A DNA stretch of 64,000 nucleotides from positions 62,001 to 126,000 of the forward strand of contig CAWDCE010000007.1 of NCBI GenBank assembly GCA_963800725.1, given 5' to 3'. Origin of the DNA: Bog-473 sp963800725 (lineage in GTDB: Bacteria > Actinomycetota > Acidimicrobiia > Acidimicrobiales > RAAP-2). Positions 35,729 to 43,615 of the stretch are shown here, piece by piece (within the stretch, counting starts at the first letter, position 1; each line of letters opens with the position of its first letter). The translations under genes were made by a program, and so were the position numbers. The notes under the pieces were generated by a model, which was not told the origin of the DNA, searched no databases, and saw nothing but the letters and a program-made list of their open reading frames with translations.

Positions 35729-37129
35729 GTGGGCAGAGGTCACTACTGGCTCGAGACCTTGGGATGTCCGAAGAATCAAGTCGACTCGGACAAGCTGGCC
35801 GGCCGGTTGGCCGCCCAGGGCTACGAGCTCGCCGCGGATCTGGCCGCGGCCGATCTGGTGGTGGTGAACACGTGTGCCTTCATCGAGTCGGCCCGACAGG
35901 AATCGATCGACACCGTCCTCTCCCTCGCCGAGGCCCGCACGCCGGGGGCCCGACTCGTGGTCACCGGTTGCATGGCCGAGCGCTACGGCGACGAGCTGAC
36001 CGATGCTCTGCCCGAGGTCGACCTGGTGGCCGGCTTCGGGGTCGATTTCGCCCCGCCCGTTGCGCAACCGACACACGGCGTTCCCGTCGAACTCAGCGCC
36101 CGACCAACGGGTCGCAGCGGACCGCGTCCGAGCGAAGGTTTCGACCTGCTCGAGTTGGCGCGTCCGGCGGCTGCGGTCCCTTGGGCGTACCTCAAGGTGG
36201 CCGAGGGATGCGATCGAATCTGTGGCTTCTGCGCCATCCCGTCGTTTCGCGGGAAACAGCGCTCGCGCAGCACCCTCGAGGTGATGGCTGAGGTCGACCA
36301 GCTACTGGCGGGGGGCATCGCCCCAGACGGTGCCGAAGCACCACCGCTGCGCGAGATCGTGTTGGTCGCCCAGGATCTGGCCTCCTACGGCCGGGATCGG
36401 TCGCGGCCGGGAGAACGGGTGAAGGCGGGTCGCTCGCCCATTGCCGAGCTCACCCGGGCGGTGTCGGCCCGCGTGGCGCGTACCCGGCTGCTCTATCTCT
36501 ATCCCTCGGGGTTGACCGATGAGCTCGTCGACGCTGTGGTGGGCACCGGGGTGCCCTATTTCGACCTCTCGCTCCAACACGTATCGCGCCCGTTGCTGGC
36601 CCGCATGCGGCGCTGGGGCGATGGCGAGCGATTCTTGCGTCGCATCGAGTACATCCGAGCACAAGATTCCCTGGCCACCTTCCGGTCGTCCTTCATCCTT
36701 GGGTACCCCGGCGAGACCGAGCGCGATCATGATCGTCTCTTGGGGTTCTTGGCCGAAGCCCAGCTTGATTGGGCCGGGTTCTTTCCCTTCTCGCCCGAGG
36801 CGGGCACCTACGCGGCGGATCTTGAGAACCAGGTGCCGGCGGAACTGGCCATGGAGCGACTGCGTGAGTGCGCAGAGCTTCAAGACTCGATCACCGCCGA
36901 ACGTCGTGACCGCCTTGTCGGGACGACCCGCGAGGTGCTGGTGGATCGACCGGGCCGTGGGAGGAGCGTCCATGAGGCGCCCGAGATCGACGGCATTATC
37001 CACCTGCCTGCCGACACGCTCGCCGGCGAGTTCGTCAACGTCGAGATCGTGTCGGCGGAGGGACCGGACCTCAACGGCGTGCGGGCCGCGGACACCGCCG
37101 ACCTTCGCCCCGTGGGTGTCGCCCGGTGA
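35729..37129 (+). CDS. rimO: RimO, ribosomal protein S12 methylthiotransferase
   Basis: This 466-residue radical-SAM enzyme has an N-terminal UPF0004 domain with cysteines in ETLGCPKNQVDSDKL, VVNTCAFIESA and VTGCMAERYGDEL. The radical-SAM cluster motif is EGCDRICGFCAIPSFRG (CxxxCxxC), and the C-terminus is a TRAM domain. RimO uses two [4Fe-4S] clusters to methylthiolate Asp of S12. The LGCPKNQVDSD start and C-terminal features distinguish RimO from MiaB. AAGGAG lies before GTG 35729. It starts the rimO-pgsA-cinA operon, with each stop overlapping the next start by 4 bp. Confidence 0.95.
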   Translation: MGRGHYWLETLGCPKNQVDSDKLAGRLAAQGYELAADLAAADLVVVNTCAFIESARQESIDTVLSLAEARTPGARLVVTGCMAERYGDELTDALPEVDLVAGFGVDFAPPVAQPTHGVPVELSARPTGRSGPRPSEGFDLLELARPAAAVPWAYLKVAEGCDRICGFCAIPSFRGKQRSRSTLEVMAEVDQLLAGGIAPDGAEAPPLREIVLVAQDLASYGRDRSRPGERVKAGRSPIAELTRAVSARVARTRLLYLYPSGLTDELVDAVVGTGVPYFDLSLQHVSRPLLARMRRWGDGERFLRRIEYIRAQDSLATFRSSFILGYPGETERDHDRLLGFLAEAQLDWAGFFPFSPEAGTYAADLENQVPAELAMERLRECAELQDSITAERRDRLVGTTREVLVDRPGRGRSVHEAPEIDGIIHLPADTLAGEFVNVEIVSAEGPDLNGVRAADTADLRPVGVAR

Positions 37130-37701
37130 CCGAAGTCGAAAGGACCGGCTACACGTTCGGCCCGAGTGCCCTGGTCACACCGGCCAATGCCGTGACGCTG
37201 GCCCGTTTGCTGGCGGCGCCGGTGTATGTGGCGATGATCGTGGTCTGGGGCGCCACCTGGTTCAACGTGGTGGTCGGCCTCATCGTGGCCGGGAGCGACG
37301 GGCTTGACGGGTACATGGCCCGACGCCAGGGCACCACCCGCTCGGGCGCATTCTTGGACCCACTCGCGGATAAGGCGGTGGTGCTCGGCGCGCTGATCGC
37401 CCTCTCGGTCGAGGGCCACCTGCCCTGGTTGCCGGTCATCCTCATCACCATCCGAGAGATCGGGATGCAGCTCTATCGTTCATGGGTGGGGCGACGAGGC
37501 ATCTCGATCCCCGCTCGCACGTCGGCCAAGGTCAAGACCTTCGTGCAGGACTTTGCGGTCGGTACCTGCATCATCCCGCCGCTGGCTCATCAACATACGC
37601 TCCAAGTGGTGGTGATCTGGGTGGCGGCCGCCTTGACGATCGCCACAGGATTGCAATACGTCGCCGACGGTCGGCGGGTGTCCAAGGAGGCAGAGGCGTG
37701 A
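37126..37701 (+). CDS. pgsA: CDP-alcohol phosphatidyltransferase (PgsA-like)
   Basis: This 191-residue membrane protein has the CDP-alcohol phosphatidyltransferase motif in SDGLDGYMARRQGTTRSG then AFLDPLADKAVVLG, with all four Asp residues. It has about six hydrophobic segments. In this operon position it is most likely phosphatidylglycerophosphate synthase (CDP-diacylglycerol + glycerol-3-phosphate). GTG 37126 overlaps the rimO stop, and its own stop overlaps cinA. Confidence 0.9.
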   Translation: MTEVERTGYTFGPSALVTPANAVTLARLLAAPVYVAMIVVWGATWFNVVVGLIVAGSDGLDGYMARRQGTTRSGAFLDPLADKAVVLGALIALSVEGHLPWLPVILITIREIGMQLYRSWVGRRGISIPARTSAKVKTFVQDFAVGTCIIPPLAHQHTLQVVVIWVAAALTIATGLQYVADGRRVSKEAEA

Positions 37702-38964
37702 GGATCGAGATCGTGGCCGTCGGGACCGAGCTGTTGCTCGGCCAGATCGCCGACACCAACTCCGCGTGGTTGGGCGACCGGCTGGCCGCGGCCGGCGTGA
37801 CGTCGCATTTCCATCAGGCCGTCGGGGACAACCACGAGCGAATGACGTTGGCCTTTGGGACCGCGCTGGCCCGCAGTGACGGAATCATCATCTGCGGCGG
37901 CCTCGGTCCGACCCAAGATGACATCACCCGAGAGGCGATCGCCGACGTCATGGGGGTCGAACTCGTGCGCGATCAAGCCATCGTCGAGGTGATCGCCGGG
38001 TTCTTCGCGGCACGCGGACGCACCATGTCGCAGAACAACGAGCGCCAGGCCGACGTGCCCGTCGGTGCCACCATCATCGAGCAAAAGGGGGGGACGGCGC
38101 CGGGCCTGATCTGCCCGCTCGGCAACAAGGTCATCTACGCGGTACCCGGCGTCCCCTACGAGATGGCCGAGATGTTCGACCGGGCCATCCTGCCTGACCT
38201 GCGCGCCCGCATGGCCGCTGCCGGTGAAGAGAGCGTCATTGTGAGCCGGGTGCTTCGGACCTGGGGGGCCAGCGAGTCCGGTCTGGCCGAGTCGCTGCAG
38301 GGTCGCATCGATGTCCTCGACGGCGCCGGGTCGGTGACCCTCGCGTTCTTGGCGTCGGGTATCGAAGGCATCAAAGTGCGCATCACGGCGCGGGCCCGCA
38401 CGCTTGACGACGCCACCGAGCTGCTCGATCGCGAAGAGGTCGATGTCCGCCAGGCCATCGAGGCGCAGCTCGGCGACATTGTGTTCGGGGTCGACGAGGA
38501 GACCATGGAGCATGCGGTGGCCGCACAATTCGTGCGCGCGCGGATTGACATTCGGGGTGGCCGAGTCCCTCACCGGCGGTCTCATCGCGTCACGCCTGGT
38601 CAATGTCCCGGGAGCATCGGCCTGGTTCCAAGGCGGGGTGGTGGCCTATCAGTCACAGGTGAAATTCGATGTACTCGGTGTTCCCGTCGGCCCGGTGGTG
38701 TCGCAGGCCGCGGCCATCGCGATGGCGCAGGGCGTGCGCCGGGTCACCGACGCGGACGTCGGTCTCGGGATCACCGGGGTGGCCGGTCCAGAGGATCAAG
38801 AAGGTGTGGCCCCGGGAACGATCTTCGTGGGCCTCGCGCTCGCCGACGGCTCGGTCGATGCGAGGGAGATGCATCTACCCGGAGACCGTGACCGGGTCCG
38901 CCAATATGGCGCGATCTCGGCCCTTGACCTCCTCCGCAGGAGGCTCATCGCCGCTGGTCCTTGA
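37698..38964 (+). CDS. cinA: CinA-like competence/damage protein, one frameshift
   Basis: It begins MRIEIVAVGTELLLGQIADT, has GGLGPTQDDITREAI of the COG1058 (molybdopterin-binding-like) domain, and ends with the nicotinamide-nucleotide amidase domain (FGVAESLTGGLIASRLVNVP, GLGITGVAGP). CinA proteins hydrolyse ADP-ribose and/or NMN. The two domains are separated by a frame change near 38535-38545, inside a GCGCGCGCG run (one extra base), with ARGLTFGVAESLTGG readable after it. About 422 codons is normal length. GTG 37698 overlaps the pgsA stop. Confidence 0.9.
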
Positions 38965-39073
38965 CGCACCCGGCCGGCGGGGCGCCCAATTCGGGTCCTC
39001 GGGCCCGGTCCGCCGGCGGAAATGAAGCCATCGGCTGTTCCTGAGGGAAGGCCATGGGCCCGAGATTCTCACA

Positions 39074-39092
39074 GGCGGTCCACAGGGCGGTC
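39074..39092 (+). promoter_or_regulatory. Direct repeat upstream of the response regulator
   Basis: GGCGGTC occurs at 39074-39080 and 39086-39092, a 12-bp period, about 50 bp before the regulator start at 39145. OmpR/PhoB-type regulators bind direct repeats about one helical turn apart, so this may be an autoregulatory site. Confidence 0.3.
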
Positions 39093-39144
39093 ACACTTGA
39101 GGGGAAACTCGCGGTGAGAACGTGGGCCTTTGGAGGTGTGCGCA

Positions 39145-39858
39145 GTGAAATCTGGAAATGGGCCGCGGGTGCTCGTGGTCGATGACGAACCGTCCATCGT
39201 CGATGCGGTGGCCACATCGCTTCGCTACGAAGGCTTCACCGTCGACGAGGCCGTGACCGGTCGCCGGGCCCTGGCCCAGGCGCAAGAGGATCCGCCCGAC
39301 CTCGTGATCCTCGATGTCATGCTGCCCGATCTCGACGGGCTCGAGGTCACCCGACGCCTCCGCTCGGACGGCGTGCGCGTGCCCATCTTGTTCTTGACGG
39401 CCCGTGACACCCTCCAAGACAAGTTGGCCGGACTCACCATCGGCGGCGATGACTACGTCACCAAGCCCTTCGCGCTGGCCGAGTTGATCGCCCGGGTCCA
39501 CGCCATCTTGCGTCGTACGGGATTCGAAGCCGACGACGATGGCATCCTGCGTTTCGCCGACGTTGAGATGGACGAGAACGCCCACGAGGTGCGCCGCGGC
39601 GGCCAGCCCATTCAACTCACCGCCACCGAGTTCAATCTCTTGCGCTACTTCTTGCTCAATCCCCGACACGTCCTGTCAAAGTCTCAGATTCTCGACCACG
39701 TGTGGCATTACGACTTCGGTGGCGACGGCAACGTGGTGGAGACCTATGTCAGTTACCTCCGCAAGAAGCTCGAGCGCCACGGACCCCCGCTGATCCACAC
39801 CATCCGCCTCGTCGGGTACACCTTGCGCGAGGCCGAGCCCGCCAACGGAACGCCTTGA
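39145..39858 (+). CDS. OmpR/PhoB-family response regulator
   Basis: This 237-residue protein has a receiver domain (VLVVDDEPSIVDAV; phospho-acceptor Asp in DLVILDVMLPDLDG; Lys in DYVTKPFALAELIAR) and a winged-helix DNA-binding domain (LTATEFNLLRYFLLNPRHVL, VVETYVSYLRKKLE). GTG 39145 has GGAGG 8 nt upstream, which favours it over TTG 39130. The histidine kinase follows directly, so the two form a two-component system that probably controls the envelope genes downstream. Confidence 0.93.
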   Translation: MKSGNGPRVLVVDDEPSIVDAVATSLRYEGFTVDEAVTGRRALAQAQEDPPDLVILDVMLPDLDGLEVTRRLRSDGVRVPILFLTARDTLQDKLAGLTIGGDDYVTKPFALAELIARVHAILRRTGFEADDDGILRFADVEMDENAHEVRRGGQPIQLTATEFNLLRYFLLNPRHVLSKSQILDHVWHYDFGGDGNVVETYVSYLRKKLERHGPPLIHTIRLVGYTLREAEPANGTP

Positions 39859-41584
39859 GTGTCACTTCGCCTCAGACTCCTGCTGGCCGTCGGTGCGATC
39901 GCGATTATTGCATTGGTGGTGGCTGATTTCGCCACCTACTCGGCGCTGCGCTCGTTCCTCTATAAGCAGGTCGACCAGAGCCTGGTGCAGAACCCGTTGC
40001 GGCTCCAGTACTTCGTAAATTCAGGTACCTGCCAATCGCCCAAGTCCGGGTTCTTCGGAGGAAATGGCCAAGGGGGTGGCGGAGGCGGCGCGGGCGGTGG
40101 TGCCGGTCCGCCTCCCGACGCCGACAGCCTCGGTTTCAATCCGTACGTTGCGGTACTGACCTCGAGCGGCAAGGTGTTCGACGGTCGCGAATGTTCCGCC
40201 TATGTGGGCAACCGCGCCTACACCCCGCAACTGCCGAGCCAGTTCAGCGGATTTACGACCCAACCCAACAAGGCGACCGCCACGCTCTTCACCGCACCGT
40301 CCCAACAAGCGGGCGGCCCCACCTTCCGGGTACAGGTCACCAAGGCAAAGCTGACAAACCAGACCACGGGGAGTACCCAAGAGGCCTACATCGTGGTGGC
40401 CCAGCCCATTGGGTCGACCATCAACACACTGCACACGCTGCTGTTCATCGAGTTGGCGGTCACGGCCGGTGCGTTGGTGCTCGCACTCGCCGGGGGTTGG
40501 TGGTTGGTCCGTCTTGGCTTGCGCCCGCTCGAAGACGTCGAACGCACCGCCGATTCAATTGCCCGTGGGGAATCTCGACCAACGTGTCCCGGGTGCCGAT
40601 GACACGACCGAGGTCGGCCGCCTGGCCCGTGCCCTCAACGTCATGCTCGAGCGGATCGAGGTGGCATTCACCGCCCGGGTGTCCTCAGAAGAGCGATTGA
40701 AAGAGTCCGACCGGCACCTGCGCCAGTTCGTGGCTGACGCTTCGCACGAGCTGCGCACCCCCATTGCGGCGGTCGCCGCGTACGCGGAGCTCTTCGAGCG
40801 AGGGGCCTCTGAGAACGCGGAGGATCTCCCGCGGGTCATCACCGGGATCCGCGCCGAGACCTCGCGGATGGAGCGCCTGGTCACCGATCTCCTCACGTTG
40901 GCCCGCCTCGACGAGGGCGTGCCGCTTGAGATCCTGCCGGTCGAGTTGGTCGGCCTGTGCGCGGACGCAGTCCACACGGCAACGACGGTCGGGCCCCAGT
41001 GGCCGGTGACTTTTACCGCGGCCCATCCCGTCGAGGTGCTCGCCGATCCCGCCCGGTTGCGCCAGGTGGTCGACAATCTCTTGGCCAATGTCCGGGCTCA
41101 CACCCCGGTCGGCACCCAGGCCACTGTGCACGTCGAGCAGATCGGCACCATGGCGCGCATCGTCGTCAGCGATTCAGGGCCGGGAATGCCGAGCGAGGAT
41201 GCGGCGCGGGTCTTCGAGCGCTTCTACCGGGTCGATCCGGCCCGGGGTCGCACCCACGGTGGGAGCGGGCTCGGACTGTCGATCGTTTCGGCCATTGTGG
41301 CGGCCCACGGTGGGACCGTCCGGGCCGACTCGGCACCGGGCAAGGGAATGACGGTCACCGTCGTGCTCCCGGTCGTCACCGAGGTTGCGCCCGCTGCCGT
41401 CGATGGCGAAGCGGAGCCAAGTGCGCCGATCGTCGTGGCGGGCGACCCTGCGCTCGAACCGATCGCCAGCGTGACGGGCGACAATGCCAAAGATGTGCTC
41501 GACACCAAAGATGCCGCCGTCACGCGCCCGCCCGGGCCCGAGGGAACCGGTGCGCCGGCGCCGATGCGCGAAGAGGCTCCGTGA
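39859..41584 (+). CDS. Sensor histidine kinase, one frameshift
   Basis: Order of domains: N-terminal transmembrane helix, an outside sensor region with a Gly-rich loop near residues 70-85, a second transmembrane helix, HAMP, HisKA with the phospho-acceptor motif DASHELRTPIAAVAAY, and HATPase with DNLLANVRAHTP, SDSGPGMP and GGSGLGLSIV. At the GGGG run 40567-40570 one extra G shifts the frame; removing it gives SIARGNLDQRVPGADDTTEV. The C-terminal 60 residues are Ala/Pro-rich. About 575 codons. It is paired with the response regulator and overlaps the YceI gene start. Confidence 0.9.
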
Positions 41585-42321
41585 ATCAACCCGCGGGCAC
41601 CAAGAAGCGGCGTTCCCGCTTGACCCTGATCCTGGGCGGTGTCCTCGGGGTGATCGTGCTCGGCGCCTTCGTCGTGGTCGGTGGCACCTACATCTACATC
41701 CACTTCATCGAAGGGCCGGCCCCCAAGCCCTTGTCGCTCCCGGGGTCCGGGTCGACGGCGTCCACCAGCCCATCGGCCGGGCTGTCCTCGCCGAGCGGGG
41801 AATGGACACCCACGTCGGCCTCGGTGGTCGGCTATCGGGTCAACGAAGTCCTGTTCGGTCAGAACAATGTGGCGGTCGGGCGGACCCATTTGGTGACCGG
41901 GTCAATGACGGTGGACGCATCAGGGGTGAAGACTGCGAACTTTTCGGTCCAGATGGCAAGTGTGCACAGCGACCAGAGTGAGCGGGACAACCAGTTCGAC
42001 GGCCGGATCATGAATGTGGCGCAATACCCGACGGCGACCTTCGCCCTCACCTCGCCAGTTTCGTTGGGCACGGTGCCGGCCATCGGGGCGACGGTGCACG
42101 ATTCGGCCACCGGCAACCTCATGCTGCACGGACGGACGCACCCGGTGACCTTCCCGGTCACCGCCCGCTACAGCGGAACCACCATCGACGTCACCGGCTC
42201 GATTCCCATCACCTTCGCCGACTGGGGCATCTCGAACCCCGGCTTCGGGGGACAGATCACGACCCAGAACCATGGCATCCTCGAATTCCTCCTGGTCTTT
42301 GCGCGCAGCCCGGCGTCGTAG
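41581..42321 (+). CDS. Membrane-anchored YceI-family lipid-binding protein
   Basis: This 246-residue protein has one N-terminal transmembrane helix (LTLILGGVLGVIVLGAFVVV), a Ser/Thr/Pro linker (about residues 50-75) and a YceI lipocalin-like barrel, from SASVVGYRVNEVLFGQ to FADWGISNPGFGGQI. YceI proteins bind isoprenoid lipids. The outward-facing barrel, next to polyprenyl-phosphate glycosyltransferases, suggests a role with isoprenoid carriers in the envelope. GTG 41581 overlaps the histidine kinase stop. Confidence 0.88.
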   Translation: MNQPAGTKKRRSRLTLILGGVLGVIVLGAFVVVGGTYIYIHFIEGPAPKPLSLPGSGSTASTSPSAGLSSPSGEWTPTSASVVGYRVNEVLFGQNNVAVGRTHLVTGSMTVDASGVKTANFSVQMASVHSDQSERDNQFDGRIMNVAQYPTATFALTSPVSLGTVPAIGATVHDSATGNLMLHGRTHPVTFPVTARYSGTTIDVTGSIPITFADWGISNPGFGGQITTQNHGILEFLLVFARSPAS

Positions 42322-42382
42322 TCGAGGATTCACACCGTGGTCACAGCCAAGGCTCACGCCAGCCGAAACTGGGGCGTCCACG

Positions 42383-43615
42383 ATGCCTGACATGACCCTC
42401 TTGGCTCACCCCGAACCCGGCGTCGATCCCCGGCAGGTGCCCCTCGATGTGGAGATCGCCATCCCCGTCTACAACGAGGCCGAGCACCTGGCCGAGCGGA
42501 TCACCGCGCTGCGCCGTTTTCTCGACGAATCGTTTCCCTTGCGTGCCCTGATCACCATTGTGGACAACGCCAGTACCGACGACACCTTGGCGGTCGCCCG
42601 CCGATTGGCCGACACCGTGGCCGGCGTCACCACCTTGCACCTGCCCCAAAAGGGGCGGGGCCGTGCCCTGCGCTCGGCGTGGTCCACCAGTTCGGCTCCG
42701 GTGGTCGCCTATATGGACGTCGATCTGTCCACGTCGCTCTCCGCGCTGCTCCCGCTGGTGGCGCCGCTGCTCTCGGGACACTCCGACATCGCCATTGGGA
42801 CGCGGTTGGCCCGCGGCGCCCATGTGGTGCGCGGTCCCAAGCGAGAGCTCATCTCGCGGGCTTACAACCTGATCTTGAAGCTGTCGCTGCGGGGCCGGTT
42901 CAGTGATGCCCAATGTGGATTCAAGGCACTGCGCCGCGAGGCCGCTGAACAACTCCTTCCTCTGGTCAAAGACGACGAATGGTTCTTCGACACCGAGCTG
43001 TTGATTACCGCCGAGCGACTGGGTCTTCGCATCAGCGAGGTCCCGGTCGAATGGGTCGACGATCCAGATTCGCGGGTCAAGATCGTCCAGACCGCGGTCA
43101 ACGACCTGCGCGGGGTGTGGCGGATCTCGCACGGCCGGGCCGCGCAACTGCCCCGTCGATCGTCTTCTTCGTCGCCGATGAGAAACGACCAGGTCACGGC
43201 GGACCAGCTCTTGCGGTTCGCCGGCGTCGGTGTCGTCAGCACCATTGGCTACCTGTTCTTGTTCGTGGCCTGGCGCCCGCTCGCCGGCGTCTACGTGGCC
43301 AACGCGCTGGCCTTGGCGATCTGCACCATTTTCAATCTGGCGGTGCACAAGGAACTCGCCCGCAGCATGCAAGGGCGCGGGCATCGCGGGCGCTTCATGG
43401 CGGTCGCCACCAGCTTGTACGTCTTGTCATTGGCGCTCACCAGTCTCGGCCTCTACGTGGTCCAGGTGGCATTCGGCTCCTCGTTGGGAGCTGATCTCGT
43501 AGCGGTGACACTCGCCAACGCCGTCGCAGCCGTGCTGCGATTCTCCGTCCTTCGCGCCTGGGTGTTCCGCCCTCGCACGCCGAACATTCACGAATCCTTG
43601 GAGGTTTCTCAATGA
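42383..43615 (+). CDS. GT2 glycosyltransferase fused to GtrA domain
   Basis: This 410-residue protein has an N-terminal GT2 (dolichol-phosphate mannosyltransferase-like) domain (VEIAIPVYNEAEHLAERI; nucleotide-binding YMDVDLSTSLS; SDAQCGFKALRREA), followed at about residue 270 by a GtrA domain with four membrane helices (LLRFAGVGVVSTIGYLFLF). It should make a polyprenyl-phosphate sugar and flip or present it across the membrane. Its product is the expected donor for the GT39 enzyme encoded next. Its stop overlaps that gene by 4 bp. Confidence 0.9.
   Translation: MPDMTLLAHPEPGVDPRQVPLDVEIAIPVYNEAEHLAERITALRRFLDESFPLRALITIVDNASTDDTLAVARRLADTVAGVTTLHLPQKGRGRALRSAWSTSSAPVVAYMDVDLSTSLSALLPLVAPLLSGHSDIAIGTRLARGAHVVRGPKRELISRAYNLILKLSLRGRFSDAQCGFKALRREAAEQLLPLVKDDEWFFDTELLITAERLGLRISEVPVEWVDDPDSRVKIVQTAVNDLRGVWRISHGRAAQLPRRSSSSSPMRNDQVTADQLLRFAGVGVVSTIGYLFLFVAWRPLAGVYVANALALAICTIFNLAVHKELARSMQGRGHRGRFMAVATSLYVLSLALTSLGLYVVQVAFGSSLGADLVAVTLANAVAAVLRFSVLRAWVFRPRTPNIHESLEVSQ

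Noticed and set aside
40034..40115. Possible repeat or CRISPR-like array from Gly codons in the histidine kinase
   Set aside because: It is a Gly-rich coding loop, without repeat-spacer structure. No CRISPR array was seen anywhere in the window.
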